DNA of 64,000 bases from Xylocopa sonorina (lineage: Eukaryota > Arthropoda > Insecta > Hymenoptera > Apidae), in contig NC_135194.1 in assembly GCF_050948175.1 (NCBI RefSeq), positions 6,688,033-6,752,032 on the forward strand, written 5' to 3'. The stretch's first letter is position 1. The number at the start of each line of letters is the position of its first letter. The notes beneath the pieces are model-generated. The model was not told the origin of the DNA and did no database searches. It saw only the letters and a program-made list of their open reading frames with translations. This document shows positions 49,004 to 60,616 of the stretch, in pieces. Both the position numbers and the translations under genes were made by a program.

Positions 49004-49245
49004 TAGGGGTTCTTAAATTTATATGGTCCGAGAACCTCCTCTTGAACAACATTTTTTGTAGACCTCATCCCAATTCTAAGCCCAATAACTAGTTAAGTAA
49101 CAACAAATACAAAAGGTCTTGACCATGTAGGATTTTTGTTCAATGTGTTACTTGAATAAAAGTGAAAAGTTGGGGGATGTAAAGTTAATTTCGCAATTGT
49201 TTCGGGGACCCCGGTAATGGGCTACCCTAGTTTAAGAATCTGCTG
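49004..49245. mobile_element. hAT-type MITE with 8-bp target duplication
   Basis: 242 bp, starts TAGGGGTTCTTAAA and ends GTTTAAGAATCTGCTG, an imperfect inverted pair of the hAT CAG-TTCTTAAAC type. Flanking octamers CTTTAGGC (48996-49003) and CCTTAGGC (49246-49253) agree at seven of eight bases. Non-coding. Confidence 0.78.
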
Positions 49246-49599
49246 CCTTAGGCTATTCTGATTGTGTGGGAGGTGCACGCTTCATGGCGGAATTAGTATG
49301 TAGGTATGTAGTTAACCAAAAGTGACTGGGGTATTATCATCTGACAATATGCCATTGTTCCTAGCTTCGTCGTAAACCTTACTATACTTGAATTTAGATA
49401 TGGAAGTTCAGAGCAACAGAGACAGAACTCGAGAACATGGCTTAATTCCGTGTCTATTCTGGTTAGAATAAATCCTTATGGATGTGACAATTGTATTTGG
49501 TAAATTTGACTGGGGTGAGTAATATCTCCAGATATTTGTACCATGGCTTCTATGATATATGCTATTGTTATACACCGAGGGCAATAGTTAGCAATGGGA

Positions 49600-50690
49600 G
49601 TAAAGTTGCGAAAATGCCTTGCAGAATGTTAGGACTAGACATAGTACTTTGAACTGTGCCCATGGTTCTGTCGATTATGGTAAGGAGGCCAGGTCCTGAT
49701 ACTTTTACTAGTAGTAGTATAGTCTTTTGTTCTGATGAAATTTCTGATGTGTGGTGGTAGGGGTAGTGACTTTGTGCAGACCCTTTTCTGTAGTACCACT
49801 TCAGCTGCGGCTTGGTTGATAATTCGATCGAAGGCGGTGATCTTTGCGCTGGTTTTTATATCAGGTTTTGCGTTGGAGATTAAAATGTTAATGTTGTCCT
49901 TGTATTTTTTCCAGTTCGCTGTGCGATAGTTGGTCCTGTTCCTATCGGAGGAGGTCGAGACTAGCATTACCGCATCGCTGTTTCAGGTTGCAGTGGCTGC
50001 TTGAATAGTCGAATAGTTGGCAACGGTAGAATTAGGTTACCGTGATTTTGGATGTGTATTTTCAAATCATCTTGTGATGCAATATGTTATTTAGTGCACG
50101 CAGCTGTCCCAGGATTGTTTGTGAGTCTGTCATCGCTATGGATAACGGCAGCGGTGTTTTTGTTCTATTTGTGCTGAATCTTGTCATTTGGTGTATGGTT
50201 CTTGAGGTGTTGCCCTATATTCGTCTGGATGTCCTTTGAGGTGAAACTGCTGGGGAGACCCTGGATAACGTATTTTCTTTTATGCTCCGATTTGTAGCCG
50301 AGTGTGTGTTCAACTTGTGTTTTTCGGATGATTCTGGGCGGTAATTTTACTGAGTTCTGTTATGAATGAGTTTATATCTGCAGATGTTCTGTTTAAGATG
50401 ATTGATGGAGGTTCTTCTTTGGGGAAGTCTTCAGGTGCTGATTCCGGCGCATTACGTAGTAGGGCAAAAGTGTTGGATGTTGGAAGTTGGTTCCTTTGTG
50501 TCCATTATTACCTGGGTGTCTGCGCTTTTCCTCGGTTCTGTTTTGTCCATGTTTCTGGTGGCCGTGGCTGCTTGTATGTACTCGAGTACTTCCCCAACCT
50601 GCGCTGGTGCTGTTTGCTTTTACCATTTTGAGTGAATTGTGCGGAATGGTATTTGCATTCCTGGTGGTTCCCCGGTACACTTAGTCACTA
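49600..50690 (-). mobile_element. Jockey-like LINE relic 1
   Basis: Minus-strand order from high to low coordinate: an ORF1 (gag-like) remnant near 50690-50150, including KRKYVIQGLPSSFTSKDI near 50275-50225, then the end of the endonuclease and linker at 49980-49635 (TNYRTANWKKYKDNINILI, DRIINQAAAEVV), which resembles the segment after the endonuclease in Jockey ORF2. Most of the endonuclease and all of the reverse transcriptase are missing, and several stops interrupt the reading. Confidence 0.72.
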
Positions 50691-50913
50691 TTAATCTGTT
50701 TCTTGTTTTATTTTAATACTATCACTATTTTAACTGTGTTACGTTCTGCGCGAGTTTCGCTCTTTCTGCAGTGCGGTCGGGCGTTGAGACAAATGGCTTT
50801 TGGGTCGAGGGCCTAGGCAATTTACAGACAGTGCTAATTGGATTGTCCAAATTTCTTTGCGTTTCGAATGCGGCTATATTTTTCAGAGGTCAGGCTAAGA
50901 CCACCTCAAATGT

Positions 50914-51043
50914 GGGTATATTAGGGACAAGTCAGAAATTCTATCACATAGGAATGAAGGCAGAAACAGGTACTTTTGGGAAACTGTATTCTGTGTGTTA
51001 ATGTTGCTGTCCTTCTAGTGGCGAGTGTTGGAAGACTTTCACA
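50914..51043 (-). mobile_element. Solo LTR family A, copy 7 (partial)
   Basis: Reverse orientation. It starts within the family consensus near ATTAGGGACA and ends CTAGTGGCGAGTGTTGGAAG...CACA. The half carrying the central hairpin is missing. It lies just upstream (in LINE sense) of LINE relic 1. Confidence 0.65.
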
Positions 51044-52349
51044 TAGCCGTTGAAAGTGGTAGTAGCATAAACTTATCATCATTTGAGGTTGCTGCTTACA
51101 AGGAAACCTTGTTGTGGTTTACTAGGGAATGGTGTTATTATTATCATGGCAAACATGTTCAATGCTAACACATGCTTCTGACTAATGGTATTTGAGTCTC
51201 GAGACTGCTTTGTTTGTGGTCCTGATAAATATTTCCTAACATTATGATATGGGTCCCAGAAGGAAGCTTTCCTTTGAATGGAAAAGTAGTAAAGGATAAA
51301 GTCACGGCAGGATTGTAATAAGAGTCACAGCAAACAAGAGATAGTATTAAAATTAACCAAAACAAATATTTGAAGTACATATGTGGCAAGCACAATATGA
51401 GGACAAACATTTGTTTTGATTAGAGTGAACAGAATAGCGAAAATGCAGGATATTATAATAGATGTTGTTTGTGGTCAGTTTTGTACGAGGTATAGATATA
51501 ATTTTAAATGAAAGGTCTTCTTTGAAGTTAATTTTCAAATTATTTGTATATACTGATATATATTTCGAATAAAAAAATTCGTTGTATTTTCTCTTATGTG
51601 AGCTTCTTTTTAGATTGACCTTAAACCGTCTAAAACCTTTTTCCTCTACCATTTTTAGATTTTTATTTTATAGTAAATAATATGTTGAAATTTAGAAATG
51701 GAATTTATGTATCTTTGTCAGTAACGTGCAAAAATATAACAAAAATAAATAATAAATAACTACATTCTAGGTGCAAATAATATTTACATAAAGTTACTGA
51801 TAAAAAAAAGGACAAAATTCTTTGAACATGATACGAACTAAAGAGTGTATGCATTTTGGTCTATTTTTTTATTGTAGAAAAGTAAAGCTTTAAATGCTAT
51901 TTAGTTATCCTACATTTTTTATTTTATTTAATTACTTAGATTCATCCTTTTCACTTCGACTTACCTACGATTTGGATAAATTTGGGCGATCTTTGTTCTG
52001 AATAATAATTTCTAAGTAAATATTTTAAAAATGCATCCATGATTTATTATTTGAAAAATAATTTACTTTCTTTATTTAGTTAATTGAAAGAATTTAGAAA
52101 TATTGATTTATAGCATTAATTTTTGTTTTATGAATACTTGATTTTGAAATAAAAAAAAACGAAATGAGTAACAAATAATTCATAAGAATTAAAGAAATCA
52201 ATGTAACGAAGATAACATGACATACTATTTAATCTCTACTGGTGTCTGATTGCTGGTCATTTGATCCTTGAATGTTATCCCATGGAGGGGATTCCCCAGT
52301 ACTTGCTCTACTTATTCACGGCGAGAGAACGTTGCAGAATAGTATCTCT
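51044..52349. other. AT-rich DNA without recognised features
   Basis: Host-like composition. The 99-codon minus ORF at 51353-51652 has no family motif. Confidence 0.5.
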
Positions 52350-53215
52350 GGCAACACACGATAAGATGGCGGCGATGCCATACCGGCACCACAGTACACA
52401 GTAGCGAAACTCTCTGTCGGCACCATAATGGCACGTTTGATGTCGGTGTACCATAAAATTGAGTGCCCATGCGCGACAGAAGCATCCAAATCGCAGTGCC
52501 ACCTGGATTTCAATCTCACTTGCATTTTTTTACTCTCTATCTGCCCACCTTATTTTTACGTTTAGTTAATCAAAATTTAATAAAAATAATAAATGTATTA
52601 TTTCTAATACACTGAAAAACAAGGAAAAAAAGCAAAAATCGAAAAAATATAAAATACACATGTTACTATGACTATAAAAATGTAAGAACATAAATATTAT
52701 ACAAGATAAACAAGAGAAAATATAATGAAAAATTCTTCAATTCTTATAGCCCCTTCTGCATATGTAATACTACAACAAAAAATATATATTATAGAAAATT
52801 ACAAAACAATATAAAATATTTATATAAATTAACAATTCCCTTAAATTATTTATCAAAATACTTTTAAAAATTAACAATTATTTTAAATTGATTCTTTCTC
52901 GCTTTTTTTCCCTTTTCTCCTAAAGTCTCCGAAATAGCTCGAACGTGCTTCAACGCTTTCAAGCAGCTTTCAACAGATATTGAATTCCCTCCAAATTCAG
53001 CTTCAGGTTTGGTTAGATATTCAATCGTCTTTTTGTTTGCTAAGAAAGAGAGAGAAGAAAAACTAAAGAGCAAGTGAGGCAGAAGTTCAGATGGCACTGC
53101 GATTCGGAGCCTTGTTTCGCGCATGCGCATTAAATTTTATAACACATAAAATCGTGCCAGTTGCGCTACTGTATACTGTGCCGGCACTGTGGCGACACTT
53201 CCGGAGAGTGTCAGC
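52350..53215. mobile_element. Foldback-type element with ~150-bp inverted arms
   Basis: Left arm about 52350-52525 and right arm about 53070-53215 are inverted diverged copies: GGCACTGCGATTTGG against GGCACTGCGATTCGG, CGCTACTGTGTACTGTG against CGCTACTGTATACTGTG. They enclose about 540 bp of AT-rich non-coding DNA. A third partial copy lies at 55430-55510. No target duplication could be fixed, so the class (foldback or long-TIR MITE) is open. Confidence 0.65.
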
Positions 53216-55144
53216 AGATCCGTAGCCATCTGTGACCGCATTCGTTAGCTAAAATGCCGGCACGTTCTAGCCACCAGCGTAACACGCGTGCGAATGGCAC
53301 TGCGCCAGCACCAGCATGACACGCGTGTCATCGTTCCATTCAAAAATTTTTTCTGTATTGGCGTAGGTGTCACATTTGTTAATGGGGAACCCGCTTTTTC
53401 ATACAAAATAAATCAATCAGATTTCAGATGTCCACATACGAGTACTGACAGACGTTTTAGTAGTTCTTTGCCAACATTTATAGTTACTGAGAGAGCCATA
53501 TATATTTTTTCAATTTGTCAAAGAAACTCATGCTAATAGAGAATATTAAATACGATGGCAGCATATTAATATGTAACAAATGATACATTTACTTATAAAA
53601 TGTTGAACTAATTAAGTTACGTTTGCTTTACTAGCGTATCACAATTTTCAGGTGAAAATATTGAACGTAATTATTTGTTTTCCTTTGGTACATATATTCT
53701 TGTGGTACATGGTTTTATCGTTTGTAAGGATTATTAAATATAAAACATACCTTTGTTACATGAATTTTTAACGATGAGTTGAAAAAAATATTTATAAAAT
53801 AAGTGCATGTATTTTTACGATAAAGTAATTAACGACTTTTCTAAAAAAATCGCTGTATTAAGTTATAGTTTTTATATATTTCTTTCGTGTCAGTGTATCT
53901 ATTTTCGAATCGAAATAAATAAACTGCTTGGTTTAGTCATTTTTAATATACGTTTATAATTTTTATGGAAAAAGCTTCTCCATTAGTAAATATCAGCCTA
54001 CGCCACTGCCACGCGTGTCACTATGGTGAGCTGATAGTGTCATAGGCACTGGCGTGTCGCCCCTGTGCTATTTCGCGGTGCTTTGATAGTGCCGTGACAC
54101 GTGTGTCGCCCCAATGCTAGCCCTGTGCTGTTACGAGAACTGAGTGCTAGCACAGTGCTTCGTTGCACCCGATGTCACTGGCGTGTCAATCGCTGGTTGC
54201 CTGGGATGGAGACACTCATTAGCTATATGGATTGATTATTATGACTATGTCGTGTCAAGACGAAGACTACTTAAGGGATTTCATTTTTTTATTGTTTATA
54301 AATTTGCTACCACTAAAGCAATGATTCCAACAAAATCCGTTAAAAATCGAAACTATCGAAAAATCAGATTTTATCTACGAAAGCTTCTGTTTTTGTCAAC
54401 AGTCGTGCATGTCCTGTCGGTATACTATATTATCAAGCTTAAAATACCTGCAATACCATTTCAGAAAATGAATCAGTTGTTGCGTTCCAACCTGCGATTT
54501 AGGGGTAGCAATCAAACAGATAACACTTGAGTGACTTATAGATCCTGTGTTATAAATTGTTAATCGCAGATATCGATGGAACATCTAGCATTTGGTAATA
54601 TGACGCTTGGTGTTATATAGTATACCTCGCTTATTCCGTTTTAACTTATCATTTATTCCTAGAACTTATTTCTACCTTATCCTAACTCTAACGTCGGTTT
54701 GCCCGACTTTACACTGTTAGTTATCGTTATAAAGTAAGACATCTAACAAAAAATAATACACTTCTTGATAAATATATTTTACAGTAATTTATGGTGTATC
54801 AAATACAAATAAAACTAGAAAAAAAATTTATGGACTTTTAAAATCGCATTAAATGTTTCATCTCGTTTAAAAAGGTCGAGTGGAGAGTAGGAAGTCAACA
54901 ATTTTATTGAATATGAAAAATAAAAATCTACAAATTTTTATAATTAGAAGAAGTAAAGCATTCTTTTTTATATTTAGCAGCAGTATTTTACTATCAAGAT
55001 GTAGAGTAGACCATTTATCTTGTTTCTTTATGTGGCGTGCTCTGTTTTACCGACCGTGAAAAAAATCCTAGGTTTTGTTTTGCTCCCTATGATTTAGGGC
55101 AAAGGGTTTAGGAATTATTTTTTATCGTACGGATAAGAAAATGT
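53216..55144. other. Mixed DNA with recurrent GACACGCGTGTC palindromes
   Basis: Short GC-rich patches at 53216-53340 and 54000-54200 flank AT-rich DNA and carry CACGCGTG-type palindromes (perfect GACACGCGTGTC near 53315, variants near 54012 and 54097). No gene is recognised; the ORF at 54144-54530 crosses this repeat boundary and shows no family features. Confidence 0.5.
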
Positions 55145-55395
55145 ATTCCTTCACAATTGTATTATAAACGTGAATAAGGGAATGGGGGAATTACATACAT
55201 GTAGAACAAATAAAACAACATATAACTAAAATCCCTCGACGATCCAGCGGCAATCCAACGGCGATCCAGTGGCGATCTAGCGGCAAGAAACTAGACTTAA
55301 CTTAAATTATAACTTAATTAATAATATAATTTATAATCCAACTGAAAGTTTCAAAGTCCTGAAAAGAACTTGGAAAATTCCAACTGAATTGCAAA
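55145..55395 (-). repeat. Repeat C tail, inverted copy
   Basis: Reverse complement matches 61885-62140: AAGTTAAGT runs, a GATCGC-rich stretch (GCTGGATCGC), then GGGATTTTAGTTATA, ATGTATGTAATT and AGGGAATG-type sequence, same order. Confidence 0.75.
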
Positions 55396-55845
55396 CGACT
55401 TCTCAGACAATACGCGGCAAAATGGTGTCGACACCATACCAACACTGCATTGCCACTTCCGTAGAGTATCGGCAGATCCGTAGCTATCTGTGGCCGGATT
55501 CGTTAGCGCGCCAATCGCTGTATTGTCTGGGTTAAAACTAAGCACGTAGTCTTTAGTTTGATATCGTTTTCGAGAGACCTTCAATTTCAGTATACTGGAA
55601 TTGTATATAATTCAACACCGAATTAATTTTTTAAAATTGAGTAAACCAGTTTAAGGTAACTATTTAGAACAAGATGTACTTGAAATTAATGATAACAAAG
55701 TTTTAACTGTTGAAATTGTAATATTTAGAATTTAAAATAGTTAACATTTATTGTGAATTTGTAGGTATAATAGCCACTACATCATTTACCCCTTAGAATT
55801 GTAATTACACCCACCATAAACTAGTCAAATCTTAAAATTGTTCAT

Positions 55846-55977
55846 TCATAATCCATCAGTCGTATCATCCCAGTTGCCTCGACTTCTGGTTTGTCCATTA
55901 GAAGCACCTTCATCCTTGGTTTGTTCATCAGCAGCACCTCTACCAGAAGCGCCTCCATCAGTAACTCCTTTATGTTT
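55846..55977 (-). other. Coding-like Gly/Asp-rich fragment
   Basis: Minus strand reads an open, polar, Gly/Ala/Asp-rich stretch (GVTDGGASGRGAADEQ ... NWDDTTDGL) ending in TGA at 55846. Upstream sequence has stops, so this would have to be a terminal exon or a transposon remnant. No family recognised. Confidence 0.25.
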
Positions 55978-56195
55978 AATCACAGACCCCCCATCCAACC
56001 ATAGAGGCTTCTATCTCAACATTCAGGCACGCAAAGAGCTTATGCTTCTTTTTCCTTCATTTTATTTTAGTTGATGTTTCATGGTACCTGTGTTGACATA
56101 TGAGAGTTGGGAGAGAGCGTAATGAGTGTGGGTATTAGCTTGGTGCAGTCATGAGTGGTTACAGCAAAAGTTTTAGAAAACCTACTTACATATAG

Positions 56196-57690
56196 TTAGT
56201 GAAGTGTAATTTGGGTTGATGGGAGTTTAGGGAGGTTGGGTTTGTTTTTTAGGGAAATATTATTAATGCCATAGTTTGCTATGGCACTGATTAAGGAATT
56301 TTGATGTGGCTTGTTAATGATGTTTTTAATTAGGTTGTCTATGTGTGTTTTTAGAAATAAAGTATAAGTTAGGAGTTTTTTGGTGCTGTAATCTGTGGGT
56401 TTGTTTGCTATTGCTCTGAAGAATTTGTTTTACGGTCTTTGTGCTTTGAGTATGTGAGTTAATGATATTGCGCCCCAGGCTTGGACTCCATAGGTAAGGA
56501 TGGGTCTTGGACAAGATTTGTATAAAAGGATTTTGTGGGCATTAGGGCTGGAACTTCTTTCGCCTATTAGGGGATAGAGCATTTTCTATGCATGGTTGGT
56601 CTTTTTTCACTGTCCTAGAGTGTGAGTTTCCAGATGAGCTTGGAGTCTATTTGACTTCCTAGATATCTCATAGTTTTTTGTCAGGTTATTTGTTGATTTA
56701 TGATGGTTAATGGGAGGGGGAGGGGGGGGGGGATTGAGAGGACATTTTTCAAACATGAATAGGATAGTTTCTGCTTTACTTGGGTTTATTGCTAGTTTTC
56801 AGTTAGTGAAGTGGTTAGTGTCTGTGTTGAGATGGGATTGGAGTTTTTCAATAGCAGTTTTGTTTGCCAGAAGGAAGTGTATAATACGGTGTCATTTGCA
56901 TAGATAATGGTGTGGACTCGGTTGGAGATTGGAATGTTGTTTACGTATGTGCCGGCTCTTTGACACTCACCACTAGAGGAACTGCGACACACACGAATTC
57001 CCGAAAGCACACCTCTATCCATTTCTATACATACAATTTCCTGACCTGTCCCTAATATCCCTGCGTCTAAGGTAGGGTCTGCTAGATAGCCTTACTGACA
57101 AGTCCACTAGCAGGCCCAGGTCGAAACGTTCTTCTGTCTCTTTTCTTTCACATTTCCTCTCATTCCATAGCTAACCGAAGCAACGTTTCTTCAGATGGAT
57201 GGTGGGATGGGTTTGATATGTCAAAAATAATGGGAAAGTGGTTGCAGGAGAAGTCGTTTATGTTGTAGCAGTCTATGTGTGCTGTGATGTTTAATAGGAA
57301 TATATCAATGTTTGATTCTGTGATTGTTCCAATCTCTATGTTTTGTGTTTAGATCTCCACCTATTATAAATGGAGATCTGTGGGTGGTGATCGGGTCAAG
57401 GTTTTTCTTGGTTAATTTGGAGTTTGATGGGAGATATATAACTCCAATGATTATTGGGATGTTGATGATGATTTTTGTTGTAATGGTTTCTATGTTGTCT
57501 GTCCTGAAGTTCTGTCTTTTCTGAGGATTTGGTAGTTGAGGATATGCAAGTGGTCATGTGGTTTAAGCCATGTTTCGGTTATTAAGACTATTTCTATTTT
57601 GTTAGTTTTTAGGAAGAATTGGAGCTCTGGGGTTTCGTATTTGCAACGTATGGAATGCGAGTTGCATTCCACAGGAGGATTCTGGTGGGG
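56196..57690 (-). pseudogene. LINE ORF2: endonuclease and reverse transcriptase remnant
   Basis: Endonuclease signatures: FLKTNKIEIVLITETWLKPH near 57600-57545, and GGDLNTKHRDWNN near 57370-57330. Reverse transcriptase: TYVNNIPISNRVHTIIYAND near 56950-56890, where the catalytic YADD reads YAND. C-terminus: ILTYGVQAWGAI near 56500-56460, typical of the Jockey tail, ending ...STQITLH and TAA at 56196. The palm and finger region before YAND is missing where the solo LTR sits. Acts in target-primed reverse transcription when intact; this copy cannot. Confidence 0.82.
56948..57193 (+). mobile_element. Solo LTR family A, copy 5
   Basis: 246 bp, reads TGTGCCGGC...CGTTTCTTCA. Diverged at its 5' end; flanks CGTA and GATG do not match, so one end was altered or a deletion followed insertion. 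Lies inside LINE ORF2. Confidence 0.8.
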
Positions 57691-58029
57691 AGTTTAGTCG
57701 TGAAGGGTTGAGACCTCCATGAATGCCACTTTTTTAGTGTAGGAGGTGCAGCTTTTGAGTCTGTTGAGTAGTAGTACTACTGCCTACTAGTTTAAAGAAT
57801 TCCAGTATTTGTTGGATATTGCATAATGATTGTATTTCGTTGATAGTGTTGAAGATTTCGTTTAGTGAGTATTAGTTGTTGCTGGGATGGGAGAGGGAAG
57901 TGTTTGCCGCAGCTTGGGTGTATGTTTTGGTGGTAACCAGTTAGTGGGTGATTCATGCGTGTAGTTGAAGTAGGAGTTCTGAGAGTGGGCTAAGTGTAGG
58001 ATGTACTGTTTTGTGTGAGTGGCGGTGGG

Positions 58030-59200
58030 GGTTGGGTGATGGATCTTGGGCCGGTTTGTATCTTCGATTCTCTTTTCAATCCTTTGTCAGGTATCCGCCT
58101 GCACACTTTACGCAGTTTGGGTTTTTGTTACAATTTGCTGAAGTGTACCCGTACATCTGATAATGGAAACACAGTGTAAATGGTTTCTTTGAATCATATT
58201 TTTCCCAGTAAATTCTGAAGTGAAATATGCTGCTGATTTTTCTCACCTGTTGGATTGTGTGACCAGATGCGAAGGTGATGAAGCACATTGCTTCAGTTTT
58301 GCTGTGGATGAAAGAGGGGAGAAGGAAGGAAAAGAGAGGAAAGAACGTTTCGTCCTGGGCCTGCTAGTGGACTTGTCAGTAAGGCTACCTAGCAAGCCCT
58401 GCTTTAGATGCTGGGATGTTAGGGACAGGTCAGAAGTTGTATATACTGGAATGGATAGGTAATTGTGCACTTTCAGGAAGCTGTAAGCGATGATGTCCCT
58501 CTAGTGGCGAGTGTCGGAAGGTTGCCACAGTGATTTTATAAGCAGGGTAAATGGAGTTTTGATTGCTTTGGATTTGTGTACAAGTTAACGGGGTGAGTTC
58601 ATGGGTCTTAATTTTGTTTATGATGTCTTTGTTTTTCTATTTGAGGAGACCCTTGAGGACTAGCGGTAATATTTTTTCTGAGGACAGGGAGTACGTGTGA
58701 TATTAAATTTTCGATGTTAGGCAAAATTCTTTTAATTTGGGGAAGTGCTGTATTGAATTGACGTTGACTTTAATTTGGTTTCTAGGAATTTCATCTGGAA
58801 ACCGTCGCCAAAGGTTTATTTTAATGATTTTGTTAGATTGGCGTAATCTTTAACTTGTGTGTGTTTGTATGTGGGTGATGGGCGCTTGGAAAGAGTCGGA
58901 TTTGTATTTACGTCCCGCTGAGAGATGGAGGGGGGAGGGTAACTGGGCTATATGATTCTACGGGAGTGGATTGTGTTTTGTCCTGCTCGACGCAACCGCT
59001 CAGGAGCTGGAAGAGGATCTTTGTGGGGATGTTTGGAGTGTGTTCCAGCTTCATGCTTGGAGGCTGCAGATAGGGGTTTTTGTTATAGTCACCTCTGGAG
59101 CCCGACAGCGTAACAGAGCGTCTGTTGATCCTTATTATATATGGGTCACCATCAGACCCATCACAAGAGTCTGGCAGCCCTTACAGTGGAAGATATGATT
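58030..59200 (-). pseudogene. LINE ORF1 (gag-like, CCHC) remnant
   Basis: The N-terminal part from about 59165 is open for some 85 codons (DSCDGSDGDPYIIRINRRSV ... NKNPYLQPPSMKLEHTPN). The CCHC region near 58180-58085 reads CFHYQMYGYTSANC then NCVKCAGGYLTKD, with Tyr in place of some zinc ligands. A solo LTR (58279-58529) separates the two parts. ORF1 proteins of this kind bind element RNA. Confidence 0.75.
58279..58529 (-). mobile_element. Solo LTR family A, copy 6
   Basis: 251 bp, TGAAGCACATTGCTTCAG...GGTTGCCACA, flanked by perfect 4-bp duplications GTGA (58275-58278, 58530-58533). Inserted in LINE ORF1. Confidence 0.9.
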
Positions 59201-59240
59201 TTTGTATGAGGTTTTGCTTGGAGAGAATTACTCTGCCGTC

Positions 59241-60318
59241 CAAAACGGCGAGGAGTATTTCATAGAGTGCGGGATGAATGATCTTTCGCTCCCATCCGTT
59301 AGAGAAGAGAAATCAGTCAAGCCATCCTGCGGGTAAGCCGTGGGTGCGGTGTGAAAAACGTCCGTCGCCGCAGGAAGAAATGATCACCGAAATTCACCGA
59401 TCGATACCCCGAATAATGCCGAAACGCACAGACCACCCCACGAAGGAGTCCCGTGAAGGATCACGGAAGTCGGAGGACCGCAAGCAGATCAGATTGCAGC
59501 GAGAGAGTGCGAGTAAGCAAGTAAGTACAAATTAGCGAGCAATTAGAGCGATTGAGAGATGGAGAGAGTGAGAGCGAAAACAGGAATATCCAGCAGAAGA
59601 TTCAGCGAAAGCGTGAGTCCTAATCCGTTGAAACGTTTCCCTTTCTTTCGTTTTATTTTCTGCCTTTATTACGTTTTTATATCTTTTTGCGTAATTAGCG
59701 TGTACGAAACAGCCCTCTTGCGCGGTAAGCGTGTGGTGATCGAAAGTTGCTCGTTGTGTTTATTGCGTAATTCCCGTGGCCCTTTTGGCCAGTTCACGTC
59801 CCGTTTATCCCGTGCTTTGCGTAATTTTCGTGACCCCTTTTGAAAAACAAGCCGTAACGTTAGTATCCTGCGGTCCGTATTTGCATTATCTGGCTAGCCG
59901 TTGGTTGAAATAAGGAGCCCTTTGAAGTCCCGAGAATTGTTCCATCCTTTAGTTCTCGAATCGTGTAGTCCCCTTTTCGTGCTACACCCCGTGTAGCTGG
60001 CGCTACAGCGTTTTGAGTTACCTCGCAGCTTCAAAGTCTTCCCATTTAGCTGGTTATTTTGTATTCGCGAATACGCGAAGACTTGTACGTAAGCGAGTAT
60101 CTCGCAGTGCAAGCTCGATTTGTATTAAAATACGTATTAATCATTATCGTGTTCGCCTAATTAATCCCTCTTCGCGCTTCCCGGACGAAGAAACGCCGGC
60201 TCCCCGTCGCAGAATACATTTAATTTACATAAAGATCATGTACAATCTTATGTATTTACCCATAAATGCAGAAATTAGTAAATTACGAGCATTTATAATA
60301 TTGAAATATACTGCTTGT

Positions 60319-60319
<1 letters not shown>
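59241..60319. other. GC-rich unassigned DNA
   Basis: Composition like the retroelement tracts. No protein motif found; ORFs at 59278 and 59559 are not recognised. Possibly LTR or leader sequence of an element whose body lies elsewhere. Confidence 0.4.
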
Positions 60320-60350
<31 letters not shown>

Positions 60351-60351
60351 G
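60320..60351 (+). repeat. (GT)n(G)n microsatellite
   Basis: GT repeats followed by a run of about 18 G, a likely length-variable tract. Confidence 0.9.
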
Positions 60352-60616
60352 TGATCAATCAACCATAACAAGGTCGTCAATAATTTCGAAAATATTTCAG
60401 TCGTCCAGTGATCGTGAAAGTGATCGGATGTGAACGAGATTTGTGGAGATAGTTGTGGCCATCGATGATGGACTTGTGCGGAGGACCTTAACCAATGGTA
60501 GAGAACCATTTTGCGATTGCTGATCTTCACGGGGGTGAAGGACCATGCAAAATACTTTAGTGATAGCTTATAGAAACACGTAGAGAATATATAGATGTAG
60601 TAAACGGTACATGGAA

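Larger units (their letters stand above)
56196..59240 (-). mobile_element. Jockey-like LINE relic 2, nearly full length, with two solo-LTR insertions
   Basis: On the minus strand, from high to low coordinate: ORF1 from about 59200 (DPYIIRINRRSVTLSGSRGD), an ORF1 core piece near 58800, a CCHC region near 58130-58080, then ORF2 with endonuclease and reverse-transcriptase pieces, and a stop at 56196. Two family A LTRs (56948-57193, 58279-58529) interrupt it. Frameshifts and stops make it inactive. Confidence 0.85.

Noticed and set aside
54144..54530. 128-codon plus ORF
   Set aside because: Starts in GC-rich repeat and continues into AT-rich DNA with no family motif; composition change inside the ORF argues against a gene.
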